From contig NZ_DJKE01000008.1 in the NCBI RefSeq assembly GCF_002434505.1, positions 175,300 to 239,299 of the forward strand: a stretch of 64,000 bases of DNA. The letters are read 5' to 3'. Below the pieces are notes generated by a model. That model was not told where the DNA came from and did not search any database. It worked only from the letters and a program-made list of their open reading frames with translations. Positions 9,496-18,801 of the stretch are shown here, in pieces. Positions within the stretch are counted from its first letter, which is position 1. Each line of letters opens with the position of its first letter. The translations under genes were made by a program, and so were the position numbers. Source of the stretch: Brevundimonas sp. UBA6550 (GTDB taxonomy: Bacteria > Pseudomonadota > Alphaproteobacteria > Caulobacterales > Caulobacteraceae).

Positions 9496-10310
9496 CTCTG
9501 GCTTTCCGCAAAGGCGATGCAGGCGCCCAGCACGCGGCGCAGATGGCCCCGCATCGGCGCCGCGCGTTCCGGCTGATAGGGGCTGGGCCAGGTATCGGGC
9601 GACACCGGCCCGGCGGGATCGGCCATATAGCCCCGGTCGGCCAGCTCCATCTGGATGGCGTGCATCCCCGCGCTCGGCCGCCCGTAATGTCGCGTGGTCC
9701 AGCCGCCCTTGAACCGGCCGTTGACGACCAGGCTGGAGCCGCTGATCGCGCAGGCGGCCTCGACGCCCTGGGTCAGTTCCGGCGCGCAAGTCGCCCCGTC
9801 ATTGTCGCCGATGTTGAACTGTGGCAGTTCGCCCTCGAACAGGCGCGGCACGACCGAGCGGATCGAATGGGCGTCGTAGAGGACGACGGGGCCGCGCGCG
9901 CTCAGCCGATCCAGTTGGCTTCGCAGCGCGGCGTGATAGGGATCGAACCAGGTCGCCCGTCGCATTGCGATCTCGGCCTCGTCAGGGGTCTGGCCGTCGC
10001 GATACAGCGGCTCGCCGTCGAAGGTCTCGGTCGGGCAAAGGCCCGTGGTCGTCATGCCGGGATAGAGGGAGGCGCCGGACGGATCGCGGTTCACGTCGAT
10101 GACGCTGCGTGAAATCGCCGTCCGCACCAGGGTCGCGCCCATGTCGGCGGCGAAATCGTAGAGCCGGTCCACCCACCAGTCCGCGTCCTTGCGCGCCAGC
10201 CAGGGCGAGGTCATCCGCGCCTCGATCTGGGGCGGAATCTCGGTTCCGGTGTGCGGCAGGCCGATCACCAGCGGCGCCGAACCTTCGTGGACGGTCAGCC
10301 AGTCCTTCAT
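9492..10310 (-). CDS. hutG: N-formylglutamate amidohydrolase
   Basis: Hydrolyses N-formylglutamate to formate and glutamate, last step of the five-step Hut pathway used when HutF (formimidoylglutamate deiminase) is present, as here. 272 residues. Family features: '[12 protein letters not shown]', '[13 protein letters not shown]', '[14 protein letters not shown]', 'YRDGQTPDE', 'LYDAHSIRS' and '[14 protein letters not shown]'. Start MKDWLT at 10310 has GGGAGG eight bases upstream; a start 21 bp earlier is possible but less well placed. First gene of the leftward operon, divergent from hutF. Confidence 0.95.
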   Translation of the reverse strand: MKDWLTVHEGSAPLVIGLPHTGTEIPPQIEARMTSPWLARKDADWWVDRLYDFAADMGATLVRTAISRSVIDVNRDPSGASLYPGMTTTGLCPTETFDGEPLYRDGQTPDEAEIAMRRATWFDPYHAALRSQLDRLSARGPVVLYDAHSIRSVVPRLFEGELPQFNIGDNDGATCAPELTQGVEAACAISGSSLVVNGRFKGGWTTRHYGRPSAGMHAIQMELADRGYMADPAGPVSPDTWPSPYQPERAAPMRGHLRRVLGACIAFAESQR

Positions 10311-10346
10311 CCGCTCAGCCTCCCTCGCCAAATCGATCCGTCGTGG

Positions 10347-10360
10347 TATGTCTAGACATA
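10347..10360. promoter_or_regulatory. Probable HutC operator (14-bp perfect palindrome) between divergent hut operons
   Basis: TATGTCTAGACATA is a perfect 14-bp palindrome placed 37 bp before hutG and 28 bp before the hutF start. The 'TGTCTAGACA' core has the form expected for GntR/HutC-family operators, and hutC is encoded in the same locus. One site in the short shared promoter region could repress both operons until urocanate releases HutC (family knowledge). No other copy was noticed in the locus. Confidence 0.7.
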
Positions 10361-10387
10361 TTGATCGTAGAGACGCGGACCTGTCCA

Positions 10388-11779
10388 GTGACCCCTGAAG
10401 CGCACCCTGTGGATCGCAGCCTCTGGTTCCAGGCCGCCCTGCTGCCGGACGGCTGGGCGAAAGGGGTGCGGATCGGGCTGGCGGGCGGGCGGATCGCCAG
10501 GGTGGAGACCGGCGTGGCGCGCCAGCCGGCGGACGCGGGCGGCGGCGTCGCGCTGCCCGGGATGACCAATCTGCACAGCCACGCCTTTCAGCGGGCGATG
10601 GCCGGCCTGACCGAGGCGCGCGGGCCTTCGGACGACGACTTCTGGACCTGGCGCGCGCTGATGTATCGCTTTCTGGACCGGGGCGGGCCTGAGGAGATCG
10701 AGGCCATCACCGCCCTGTCCTTCCTGGAGATGCTGGAGGGCGGCTTCACCCGCGTCTGCGAGTTTCATTATCTGCACAACGATCCGTTGGGCGCGCCCTA
10801 TGACGACATCGCCGAGATCGCCGGCCGGATCGTCGCGGCGGCCCGGACGACGGGGATCGGCCTGACCCTGCTGCCGGTCTTCTACGCCCACGCCGGTTTC
10901 GGCGGCCAACCGCCCGCGCACGGCCAGCGGCGGTTCGTCACCGATCTGGACGGGTTTTCCGATCTGGCAGGCCGTTGCCGCGCTTTGACGGCTGGTCTCG
11001 ACGGCGCCGTGGCAGGCGTGGCGCCCCACAGCCTTCGTGCGGTCGCGCCGGACGAACTGGCGGTGATGCCGGCCCTGGCGAGCGACGGACCGATCCACAT
11101 TCATGTCGCCGAACAGACCAAGGAGGTTCAGGACTGCCTGGACTGGTCGGGCGCGCGTCCGGTCGAATGGCTGCTGGCCAATGCGCCGGTCGATCCGCGC
11201 TGGTGCCTGATCCACTCGACCCATGTGACCGAGGCGGAATGGCGCGGGATCGTGGATCGGCAGGCCGTGGTCGGCCTGTGCCCGATCACCGAGGCCAATC
11301 TGGGCGACGGCGTCTTTCCAGCCGTCGATTTCGCTCAAGGCGGCGGGCGGTTCGGTATCGGCACCGATTCCAACGTCCAGATCGGCGTGGCGGAAGAGCT
11401 GCGGATGCTGGAATACAGCCAGCGGCTGGCGCGGCGGGGCCGGGCGGTCATGGCCGATCCACAGCGCTCGACGGGGCGGGCGCTCTACGACCGCGCCCTG
11501 GCGGGCGGGGCGCAGGCGGGCGGGGCAGGGGCGAACCTGGTCGTGGGCGCCTGGGCCGACATCGTGTCGCTGGATGTGGACGGGATCGCCTTCGCCGGGC
11601 GAGACGGCGATGCGGTTCTGGACAGCTGGATTTTCGGTGCGCCCCGATCCGGCGCGATCCGCTCGGTCTGGCGGGCCGGACGCGAGGTGGTGACGAACGG
11701 TCGCCATGTGGCCCGCGACGCGGTTCAGACGCGCTATCGCCAAGCCCTGCTGCGGATCTTGGGCGAGGCGGCGGCATGA
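10388..11779 (+). CDS. hutF: Formimidoylglutamate deiminase
   Basis: Deiminates N-formimidoyl-L-glutamate to N-formyl-L-glutamate plus ammonia, feeding HutG. Amidohydrolase-superfamily fold of about 463 residues. The metal-binding 'NLHSHAFQRAMAG' comes near residue 60, 'HIHVAEQ' in the middle, then 'LIHSTHV' and the C-terminal metal Asp in 'FGIGTDSNVQI'. The start is uncertain. GTG at 10388 (MTPEAHP) is taken because longer in-frame versions would cross the HutC operator; a second GTG at 10409 would also fit and neither has a strong Shine-Dalgarno. The stop overlaps hutC by ATGA. Confidence 0.93.
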   Translation: MTPEAHPVDRSLWFQAALLPDGWAKGVRIGLAGGRIARVETGVARQPADAGGGVALPGMTNLHSHAFQRAMAGLTEARGPSDDDFWTWRALMYRFLDRGGPEEIEAITALSFLEMLEGGFTRVCEFHYLHNDPLGAPYDDIAEIAGRIVAAARTTGIGLTLLPVFYAHAGFGGQPPAHGQRRFVTDLDGFSDLAGRCRALTAGLDGAVAGVAPHSLRAVAPDELAVMPALASDGPIHIHVAEQTKEVQDCLDWSGARPVEWLLANAPVDPRWCLIHSTHVTEAEWRGIVDRQAVVGLCPITEANLGDGVFPAVDFAQGGGRFGIGTDSNVQIGVAEELRMLEYSQRLARRGRAVMADPQRSTGRALYDRALAGGAQAGGAGANLVVGAWADIVSLDVDGIAFAGRDGDAVLDSWIFGAPRSGAIRSVWRAGREVVTNGRHVARDAVQTRYRQALLRILGEAAA

Positions 11780-12489
11780 CGCTGCACCAACGCATCTACG
11801 CCGATCTTGAGCGTCGCATCCTGTCCGGCGATCTGTCGCCCGGCGACCGGATTCCGTTCGAGCATGAGTTGACCGAAACCTACGACTGCTCGCGCATGAC
11901 CGTCTCCAAGGCGATTTCCGAACTGGCGGGGCGGGGGCTGGTGACGCGCCGCCGTCGCGCCGGCACCTTCGTCGCCCAGCCCAAGGCCCACGCCGCCGTC
12001 CTGGCCATTCCCGACCTGCAGGCCGAGGTCGCGGCGCGCGGGCAAGCCTATGGCTATGTGCTGCTGGATCGGGCGGAGCGAAGCGCCCGGGACGACGACG
12101 AAGCCGAACTGGCCGCCGGCGGGCGCCTGCTGGACCTGACCTGCCTTCACAGCGCGGACGGGACGCCCCTGGCGCTGGAGCATCGGCTGATCGCGCTCGC
12201 CGCCGCGCCACAGGCTGTCGAGGTTGACTTTCAAACGCTTGCGCCCGGAAGCTGGCTGCTGACCTCAGAACCCTGGACCGAGGCGGAGAACCGCATTTCC
12301 GCCATCGAGGCCGACGCCATGGCCGCGCGCCTGCTGGGCCTGAAGCCGGGCGCCGCCTGCCTGTGCGTCGAGCGGCGGACATGGCGGGACGGGCAGGGGG
12401 TGACGCGGGTGTGGCAGACCTTTCCCGGCGACCGCTACGATCTGGTCGCCCGCTTTTCGCCCGCCCACATGAAGGACATCCGCCGATGA
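11776..12489 (+). CDS. hutC: HutC, GntR-family histidine-utilisation repressor
   Basis: 237 residues. N-terminal winged helix-turn-helix of GntR type ('[26 protein letters not shown]', then '[19 protein letters not shown]'), followed by a UTRA ligand-binding domain (about residues 90-235; '[19 protein letters not shown]', 'CLCVERRTW'). HutC represses hut genes and is induced by urocanate. It lies inside the hutF-hutC-hutI operon with ATGA overlaps at both ends, an arrangement giving autoregulation. The likely target is the palindrome at 10347-10360. Confidence 0.95.
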   Translation: MTLHQRIYADLERRILSGDLSPGDRIPFEHELTETYDCSRMTVSKAISELAGRGLVTRRRRAGTFVAQPKAHAAVLAIPDLQAEVAARGQAYGYVLLDRAERSARDDDEAELAAGGRLLDLTCLHSADGTPLALEHRLIALAAAPQAVEVDFQTLAPGSWLLTSEPWTEAENRISAIEADAMAARLLGLKPGAACLCVERRTWRDGQGVTRVWQTFPGDRYDLVARFSPAHMKDIRR

Positions 12490-13682
12490 AGGTCGACCGC
12501 GTGCTGATCGACTGCCATGTCGCGACCATGGCGGAGGGCGGCGCGCCCTACGGCGCGATCACCGACGCGGCGGTCGCCATCGCGGACGGGCGCATCGCCT
12601 GGGTCGGGCCCCGCGCCGATCTGCCGGCCATCGACGCCGCGCACACCGAACGCCTGGAGGGACGCTGGGTCACGCCCGGCCTGATCGACTGCCACACCCA
12701 TCTGGTGTTCGGCGGGGATCGTTCGGGCGAGTTCGAGCAGCGGCTGGGCGGCGCCACCTATGAGCAGATCGCACGCGCGGGCGGCGGCATCGTCTCTTCG
12801 GTCAAGGCGACGCGGGCGGCGTCGGAAGACGAACTGTTCGCTTCGGCCATGAGCCGCCTGGCGGGCCTGAAGGCGACCGGCGTGACCACCGTCGAGATCA
12901 AGTCGGGCTATGGGCTGGATCGCGAAACCGAGCTGAAGATGCTGCGCGTCGCCCGCCGGATCGGGCGCGAGGGCGGGGTGCGCGTCCGCACCACCTATCT
13001 GGGTCTGCACGCCGTGCCGCCCGAGCATCGCGAAGACCGCGCCGCCTATGTCGATCTGGCCATCGACGACATCCTGCCGGCCGCCCATGCGCAGGGTCTG
13101 GTGGACGCGGTGGACGCCTATTGCGAGCCTATCGCCTTTTCCACCCAGGAGGTCTCGCGCCTGTTCGACAAGGCGCGCGACCTGGGCCTGCCGGTCAAGC
13201 TGCACGCCGACCAGCTGTCGAACGGCGGCGGGGCGGCTCTGGCCGCGCGTCATCGGGCGCTGTCGGCGGACCACATCGAACACGCAAGCGAAGAGGGCGT
13301 CGTCGCCATGGCCGCCGCCGGCGTGGTCGCGGTCCTGCTGCCCGGCGCCTATCTGATGCTGCGCGAGACCCAGGCGCCGCCGGTCGATCTGCTGCGCCGT
13401 CATGGCGTGCGAATGGCCGTCGCCACCGACTGCAACCCCGGCACCTCGCCCGTGGCCTCCATGACCGCCGCCCTGAACCTGGCCTGCGTGCAGTTCCGCC
13501 TGACCCCCGAAGAGGCCCTGGCCGGCGCGACGCGAGAAGCTGCGCGGGCGCTAGCCTTGCTGGATCAGGTCGGCACGGTCGAGCCGGGCAAGGTCGCCGA
13601 CCTCGCCGTCTGGAATGTCACGCGCCCGGCGGAACTGGCCTATTGGCTCGGCAAACCTCTGCTGCACGCCGTCTATCGGTAG
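12486..13682 (+). CDS. hutI: Imidazolonepropionase
   Basis: Opens the ring of imidazolone-5-propionate to give formimidoylglutamate, third step of histidine degradation. 398 residues, typical. Metal-binding '[15 protein letters not shown]' is at about residues 70-85, with 'EIKSGYGLD', '[12 protein letters not shown]', 'ADHIEHAS' and the C-terminal '[11 protein letters not shown]' (catalytic Asp). ATG at 12486 overlaps the hutC stop (ATGA). With hutH, hutU, hutF and hutG this completes the pathway histidine to glutamate plus formate. Its end converges on the response regulator stop (5 bp apart). Confidence 0.97.
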   Translation: MKVDRVLIDCHVATMAEGGAPYGAITDAAVAIADGRIAWVGPRADLPAIDAAHTERLEGRWVTPGLIDCHTHLVFGGDRSGEFEQRLGGATYEQIARAGGGIVSSVKATRAASEDELFASAMSRLAGLKATGVTTVEIKSGYGLDRETELKMLRVARRIGREGGVRVRTTYLGLHAVPPEHREDRAAYVDLAIDDILPAAHAQGLVDAVDAYCEPIAFSTQEVSRLFDKARDLGLPVKLHADQLSNGGGAALAARHRALSADHIEHASEEGVVAMAAAGVVAVLLPGAYLMLRETQAPPVDLLRRHGVRMAVATDCNPGTSPVASMTAALNLACVQFRLTPEEALAGATREAARALALLDQVGTVEPGKVADLAVWNVTRPAELAYWLGKPLLHAVYR

Positions 13683-13687
13683 CGCAC

Positions 13688-14065
13688 TCAAACCTCGGCG
13701 ACGCCGATGGCCTTCATCAGGGCGTCGCGGATGGCGGCTTCGGTGAAGGGTTTCTGCACGGTGGGCTGGCCGCGCCATTCGTCGGGCAGGCCGCCCTCGC
13801 CATAGCCGGTGGAGAAGACGAACGGCACGCCGCGCGCCTTCAGCACCTCGGCGACGGGGAAGATCTGCTGGCCGGCGACATTGACGTCCAGAAGCGCGGC
13901 GTCCAGCGCGTCGGTATCGCGCGCCAGGGCCAGTCCCTCGTCGATGGTGGAGGCGGGGCCGACCGGCACGCACTCCATGTCTTCCAGAATGGTCTCGATC
14001 AGCATGGCGACGAGCGATTCATCCTCCACGATCAGGACGCGGCGGCCGGTCAGAGGCTGGGTCAT
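13688..14065 (-). CDS. Single-domain response regulator
   Basis: 125 residues consisting only of a receiver domain: 'RVLIVEDESLVA' (acidic pocket), phospho-acceptor Asp in 'DAALLDVNVAG', Thr switch in 'FVFSTGYG', and conserved Lys in 'TVQKPFTE'. No output domain. Its ATG overlaps the kinase stop (TAATG), so it is surely the partner of the upstream HWE kinase. Kinase plus free receiver resembles LovK/LovR of Caulobacter, which tunes the general stress response; that role is inference. Confidence 0.92.
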   Translation of the reverse strand: MTQPLTGRRVLIVEDESLVAMLIETILEDMECVPVGPASTIDEGLALARDTDALDAALLDVNVAGQQIFPVAEVLKARGVPFVFSTGYGEGGLPDEWRGQPTVQKPFTEAAIRDALMKAIGVAEV

Positions 14066-15612
14066 TATGCGGCGGTCCTGTCGAGCGGAATCGTAAGCTC
14101 TGCAATCAATCCTTCAGGGGCGTAGACCAGATCGATCTCTCCCGCCAGATCATGGCGAATGTTTCGTTCAATCAACCGACTACCGAAGCCTCTTCTGTCC
14201 GGTATCGTAACTTTCGGGCCGCCGATCTCGCGCCAGGTCAGGCGCAGTTTCGGCGCGCGCTGATCGGCCAGCGCCCAGTCGATCAGAACGCGGCCGTCCG
14301 GTGTGTGCAGGGCGCCGTATTTCGCGGCGTTGGTCGCCAACTCATGGAAGATCATGCCCAACGACAGCACCACCGCCGGCTCCAGCGCGACGGGGGGGCC
14401 GACCAGGCTGACCCGTGTGGGGCCGTAGGCCTCGGTCTCGTGCTCCAGAATGGCGCGCAGGTCGGCGCCTTCCCAATGGCTTTGGGTCAGCAGATTGTGG
14501 GTGTGGGACAGGGACATGAGCCGCGACTGGAAGGTCTCGGCGAACCCGGCGGGGTCGGTGTTGGACCGCGCGGTCTGGATGGCGATGGACTGGACCGTGG
14601 CCAGGGTGTTCTTCACCCGGTGGTTCAACTCGTCGATCATCAGCTTCTGGCGCTGGGCGGCCTGGACGTTGGCGGTGACGTCGTGGCCCTGCACGAAGAT
14701 GCCGACGACGGCGCCGGACCCGTCGCGGATCGGCTGATAGATGAAGTTCAGATAGACGGTCTCCAGCATCCCTTCGGGCGTGCGCTGAAGATCGGCGGCG
14801 CTTTCGCGGCCCTCATACGGTTCGCCGGTGGCGAAGACGCTGTCCAGCAGATCGAAATAGCCCTGGCCCGCCAGCTCAGGCAGAGCCTCGCGCACCGGCT
14901 TGCCGGCGATATCGCGGTGGCCGATCAGCTGGCCATAGGCGTCGTTGTGCATCTGGAACCGATGGTCCGGCCCGGACAGGATGGCGACGAAACCCGGCGC
15001 CTGCATGAACATCTCGACCAGGCGATTGCGCTCGCCCTCCAGGCGGCGATTGTCCTCCTGCACCGACTGGGCGCGGCGAAGGACCGAGCCGCCGACGATG
15101 GCGTCCAGAGCCGTGGTGGGCTCTTCCGACCTGATGGCCGGCGACAGGTCGGTGACGTCCGTGGTGTGCTGCAGCAGCAGTTCGACCTCGCCGGCCGCGT
15201 TCAGAAGCGGCGTGTGGGTCGCGCTCCACACCCGTTCGACGAAGCCCAGACTGCCGTCCGGCATGGTCCTCTCGATCGAGAAACGCACCAGCGCCAGATG
15301 ATCGCGTTTTCGAGTGTCGCGCGCCTTTTCCAGCGAGGCCCGGACCTGCCTCACATTCTCGGGCGCGTCGGAACTCGGTCCTGAATCGAAGGCCGCGAAC
15401 AGCGGCTGGCCCACGATGTCGATGCGGTTGGCGCCGGTCACCTCCTCATAGGCTCGGTTGACTGCGACGATCCGCAGGTCGGGCGTCAGCAGCACATAGG
15501 GATTGGGCGACGATTCGAACACCGCGCCCATGGCCGTGGATGCGGTGTCAGCCTGACCGGCTGTATTTGAGGCGGTCAGCCGGTCTGGTTTCATTGGATC
15601 GTTCAAACGCAT
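14065..15612 (-). CDS. PAS-PAS-HWE sensor histidine kinase
   Basis: 515 residues, no transmembrane segment seen, so probably soluble. A first PAS domain spans about residues 28-165 ('SSPNPYVLLTPDLRIVAVN') and a second about 200-320 ('HNDAYGQLIGHR'). The HWE/HisKA_2 transmitter has the phospho-His in 'IDELNHRVKNTLATV', the N box 'FHELATNAAKYGAL', the family W-x-E in 'LTWREIGGP', and the G box 'GFGSRLIERN'. The photoactive LOV cysteine motif (NCRFLQ) is absent. It overlaps the response regulator by one base. Start at 15612; MKPDRL at 15594 is an alternative. A stress-sigma-like promoter lies at 15632-15656. Confidence 0.92.
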   Translation of the reverse strand: MRLNDPMKPDRLTASNTAGQADTASTAMGAVFESSPNPYVLLTPDLRIVAVNRAYEEVTGANRIDIVGQPLFAAFDSGPSSDAPENVRQVRASLEKARDTRKRDHLALVRFSIERTMPDGSLGFVERVWSATHTPLLNAAGEVELLLQHTTDVTDLSPAIRSEEPTTALDAIVGGSVLRRAQSVQEDNRRLEGERNRLVEMFMQAPGFVAILSGPDHRFQMHNDAYGQLIGHRDIAGKPVREALPELAGQGYFDLLDSVFATGEPYEGRESAADLQRTPEGMLETVYLNFIYQPIRDGSGAVVGIFVQGHDVTANVQAAQRQKLMIDELNHRVKNTLATVQSIAIQTARSNTDPAGFAETFQSRLMSLSHTHNLLTQSHWEGADLRAILEHETEAYGPTRVSLVGPPVALEPAVVLSLGMIFHELATNAAKYGALHTPDGRVLIDWALADQRAPKLRLTWREIGGPKVTIPDRRGFGSRLIERNIRHDLAGEIDLVYAPEGLIAELTIPLDRTAA

Positions 15613-15631
15613 GCCCCGCTAGCTTGGCGAT

Positions 15632-15656
15632 AACGCACGATCCGGGAAACGGTTCG
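15632..15656 (-). promoter_or_regulatory. Possible EcfG/SigT-type promoter of the HWE kinase
   Basis: Read on the minus strand: CGAAC (15656-15652), 16 bases, CGTT (15635-15632). The alphaproteobacterial general-stress consensus is GGAAC-16/17-CGTT, so there is one mismatch. The CGTT ends 19 bases before the kinase ATG at 15612, leaving a short leader. A stress-sigma promoter in front of an HWE kinase/receiver pair would be a normal feedback arrangement. Confidence 0.4.
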
Positions 15657-15725
15657 CCGAAGAGATTTCGCCGACTGTGATCGCAAGATCATTGGCCCGT
15701 CGCCAGGATTTGCTAATCAGCGAGG

Positions 15726-17246
15726 ATGACAATCGCCGGCGTCTTCGCCACCCTCTCGCTCATGATGGCGCCCGCAGCCGACCAACCCACCGTCCGCATT
15801 TCGCAGGGCGTCCTGACCGGACGCGCCGAGGCCGACGTGGTTGCGTTCAAGAACATTCCCTACGCCGCGCCGCCGACGGCTGCGCGCCGGTGGCGGCCGC
15901 CCGGACCCGCGCCGACCTGGCAGGGGCAGCGCGACGCCGGCGCCTATGGGCCGATCTGCATCCAGGCGCCGCCCAGCGGCGATCCCGGCGTCGGCCCCCT
16001 GCCGATGAGCGAGGACTGTCTGAACCTGAACGTCTGGCGGCCGGCCGGCTCCAGTCAGCCGGCGCCGGTCATGGTGTGGATTCACGGCGGGGGAATGGTC
16101 AACGGCTCTGGCACCGCGCCGCTGTACGACGGATCGGCCCTGGCCCGGCGGGGCATGGTGGTGGTCAGTCTGAACTATCGGCTCGGGCGGCTGGGCTTCT
16201 TCGATCATCCGGCGCTGGCCGCCGAGCGGCCAGCCGGCGAGGCGGCCGCGAACTATGGCCTGATGGACGTGACGGCGGCGCTGAAATGGGTGCGCGCCAA
16301 TATCGCGGCCTTCGGCGGCGACCCCAGGAACGTCACCATCTTCGGCGAATCGGCGGGCGGGGCCATCGTGACGCGGCTGATGATCTCGCCGCCCGCGCGG
16401 GGCCTGTTCGACCGGGCCGTCGTCCAGTCTGGGCTGGGGCGCGAGTTGCAGACGCCGCTGGACCGCAAGGGGCCGCACGGCGCTCCGTCCGCGCGCGAAC
16501 GGGGCGAGGTCTGGGCCTATGGCGCCGGCCTTCGCACGGCGGCGGACCTGCGCGCGGCGCCGGCCGACCTGTTCCTGACGCCGCCGCCGGTGTTCGCCAA
16601 CGGCGACCTGACCCTGATCGACGGTCGCGTCGTGCCGTCCACGGTCGAGGCCGCCTTCAAGGCCGGGCGTCAGGCGGCGGTGCCGCTGATCATCGGCACG
16701 AACAGCGCCGAGTTCTGGTGGATGCGCCCGACCGACCGCAACGGCTATGGCCAGATCGACGACGACATGACCTGGCTGGAGCGGGCCGACGCGGTTCAGG
16801 CCTATGGCGGGCTGGAGGCGTTCGACAAGCTGGTCGTCACCGACCTGGTCTTTTCCGAACCGGCGCGGATGCTGGCGCGCCTGCACAGCAAGGCCGGGCA
16901 TCCGGCCTGGCTCTATCGGTTCGACATCTCGTCGCCGCAGAACCCCGAGCCGCACGGCGGGGCGACCCACGCCATCGAACGGCCCTATGTGTTCGGCACG
17001 CTGAACACCTTGCCGTATCCGGTCGAGGATCGGGACCGCAAGGCGTCGGACGCCATGATGGGCTATTGGACCGCCTTCGCGCGCTCGGGCGATCCGAACG
17101 GCGTGGGCCGCCCGGAATGGCCGAAGGCCAGGGCAGGGGACACCCGGCTGATGAACTTCGGCAACGCCGGGCCGACCGTGACGCCCGTGCCGTTCAGCGC
17201 GCGGCTGGACCTGTTGGAGCGGTTCCGCGAGCGGCCGCGCCCGTAA
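15726..17246 (+). CDS. Type B carboxylesterase
   Basis: 506 residues. A signal-like N-terminus (MTIAGVFATLSLMMAPAA) precedes an alpha/beta-hydrolase carboxylesterase domain. Visible: 'EDCLNLNVWRP' disulfide region, oxyanion-hole 'WIHGGGM', 'VSLNYRLGRLGFF', the nucleophile elbow 'FGESAGGAI' (Ser), and the His region 'PEPHGGATHAIERPYVF'. These enzymes hydrolyse carboxylic esters; the natural substrate is unknown. It stands alone on the plus strand and converges on gor. Confidence 0.9.
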   Translation: MTIAGVFATLSLMMAPAADQPTVRISQGVLTGRAEADVVAFKNIPYAAPPTAARRWRPPGPAPTWQGQRDAGAYGPICIQAPPSGDPGVGPLPMSEDCLNLNVWRPAGSSQPAPVMVWIHGGGMVNGSGTAPLYDGSALARRGMVVVSLNYRLGRLGFFDHPALAAERPAGEAAANYGLMDVTAALKWVRANIAAFGGDPRNVTIFGESAGGAIVTRLMISPPARGLFDRAVVQSGLGRELQTPLDRKGPHGAPSARERGEVWAYGAGLRTAADLRAAPADLFLTPPPVFANGDLTLIDGRVVPSTVEAAFKAGRQAAVPLIIGTNSAEFWWMRPTDRNGYGQIDDDMTWLERADAVQAYGGLEAFDKLVVTDLVFSEPARMLARLHSKAGHPAWLYRFDISSPQNPEPHGGATHAIERPYVFGTLNTLPYPVEDRDRKASDAMMGYWTAFARSGDPNGVGRPEWPKARAGDTRLMNFGNAGPTVTPVPFSARLDLLERFRERPRP

Positions 17247-17251
17247 GCAGT

Positions 17252-18634
17252 TCAGCCGGCGGAGGTTGCCGGCGACTGCTTCTCCTTCAGCGTCACCAGT
17301 TCCTCGGCCATGGTCGGGTGAACGGCGCAGGTCGCGTCCCACTGGGCCTTGGTCAGGCCGGCCTTCACGGCGATGGCGGCCAGCTGGATCATTTCCGGGC
17401 TGTCGGGGCCGACGATGTGGACGCCGACGACCCGCTGGCTGTCCGCGTCGACCACCAGCTTCATCAGCACCCGCTCGTCCGAGCCGGTGAAGGCGTATTT
17501 CATCGGGCGGAACCGGGTGACATAGACGTCCACGCCGTTCGAGCACGACCGCCGCGCTTCCGCTTCGCTCAGGCCCACGACCCCGACCGGCGGCTGGCTG
17601 AAGACGGCGGTGGCCACCGCCTCATAGTCGAAGTGCTTGGGATTGTCGCGATAGACGGTCTGGTGGAAGGCGACGGCCTCGCGAATGGCGACGGGGGTCA
17701 GGTTCATCCGGTCGGTGACGTCGCCGATGGCCCAGATGTTGTCTGCCGTCGTTCTGGAATACTCGTCGACCCTGATGGCGCCCGCGTCGTTCAGCTCGAC
17801 GCCTGCGCTCTCCAGACCCAGGTCCTTGACGTAGGGGATGCGGCCCGTGGCGAACATGACCACGTCCGTCTCCAGCTTCATGCCGTTTTCCAGGTGGTTG
17901 ACCAGGCCAGTCTCGGTCTTTTCGATCTTCTCGTGCTGGCACCCCAGCACGACCTTGATGCCGCGCTTCTCGATCTCGCCCGCCAGATGCGCGCGCACGT
18001 CGTCGTCGAAGCCGCGCAGGATATTGGGGCCGCGATAGATCAGGGTGGTCTCCACCCCCAGTCCGGCGAAGATGCCGGCGAACTCCACGGCGATATAGCC
18101 GCCGCCCGCGATCAGGATGCGCTTGGGCAGTTCCGGCAGATGGAAGGCTTCTTCGGAGGTGATGGCGTGTTCGATGCCGGGCAGGTCGTCCGGCTTCCAC
18201 GGCCGGCCGCCGGTGGCGATCAGGATCTTCTCGGCGGTGATGGTGCGGTCCTTGCCGATGATCTCGACCGTATGGGCGTCCTTCAGCACCGCCCGGCCGT
18301 GGACCAGTTCGACGCCCGCCTTGCCCAGATTGGCGGCGTAGATGCCGGACAGGCGCGCGATCTCGACATCCTTGGCTTCAAGGAAGGTGGGCCAGTCGAA
18401 CTTGGCATTGTCGAACGACCAGCCGTAGCCCTCGGCGATCTCCAGCGCGTGGCTGACCTCGGACGCCATGACCATGAACTTCTTGGGCACACAGCCGCGA
18501 ATGACGCAGGTGCCGCCGACGCGAAACTCCTCGGCGACCGCGACCCGCTTTCCATCCAGCGCCGTCAGCCGCGCCGCCCGCACGCCCCCGGAACCCGCGC
18601 CGATGACGAAGAGATCGTAGTCGTAGTCGGCCAT
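17252..18634 (-). CDS. gor: Glutathione-disulfide reductase
   Basis: 460 residues. Uses NADPH to reduce GSSG, keeping the cytosolic thiol pool reduced. 'FVIGAGSGGVRAAR' binds FAD, the redox pair is in 'GGTCVIRGCVPKKF', 'ILIAGGGYIAVEFAGI' is the NADPH fold, 'IGDVTDRMNLTPVA' contacts the flavin, and 'CAVHPTMAEELVTL' supplies the His-Glu pair at the dimer interface. Start MADYDYDL at 18634 is chosen over an upstream frame extension to 18706, which is unlike the family. Confidence 0.95.
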   Translation of the reverse strand: MADYDYDLFVIGAGSGGVRAARLTALDGKRVAVAEEFRVGGTCVIRGCVPKKFMVMASEVSHALEIAEGYGWSFDNAKFDWPTFLEAKDVEIARLSGIYAANLGKAGVELVHGRAVLKDAHTVEIIGKDRTITAEKILIATGGRPWKPDDLPGIEHAITSEEAFHLPELPKRILIAGGGYIAVEFAGIFAGLGVETTLIYRGPNILRGFDDDVRAHLAGEIEKRGIKVVLGCQHEKIEKTETGLVNHLENGMKLETDVVMFATGRIPYVKDLGLESAGVELNDAGAIRVDEYSRTTADNIWAIGDVTDRMNLTPVAIREAVAFHQTVYRDNPKHFDYEAVATAVFSQPPVGVVGLSEAEARRSCSNGVDVYVTRFRPMKYAFTGSDERVLMKLVVDADSQRVVGVHIVGPDSPEMIQLAAIAVKAGLTKAQWDATCAVHPTMAEELVTLKEKQSPATSAG

Positions 18635-18801
18635 GGCGTGCGTCCATTCAGCAGGGACCCCATCCGAAGGGGCTCTGGCATTTAAGCCGCCCGCCGCGAA
18701 ATCCAACCCCGCCCGCGCGTTCGGTTCGATGCGCCCACGGCGGAACGGGCGTCTATCGTTCGGGGTTCTGCCGTTGATCTAGGTCGTGAAGGGACGCGGA
18801 T

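Noticed and set aside
14152..15384. A 410-codon plus-strand frame over the HWE kinase
   Set aside because: Antisense shadow of a kinase with all motifs intact; composition is Gly/Gln/Arg/Val biased and unlike any protein family.
15677..18685. A plus-strand open frame of about 1000 codons across the esterase and gor
   Set aside because: It runs out of frame over the carboxylesterase and antisense over glutathione reductase, both of which show complete catalytic motifs; the long frame is a shadow.
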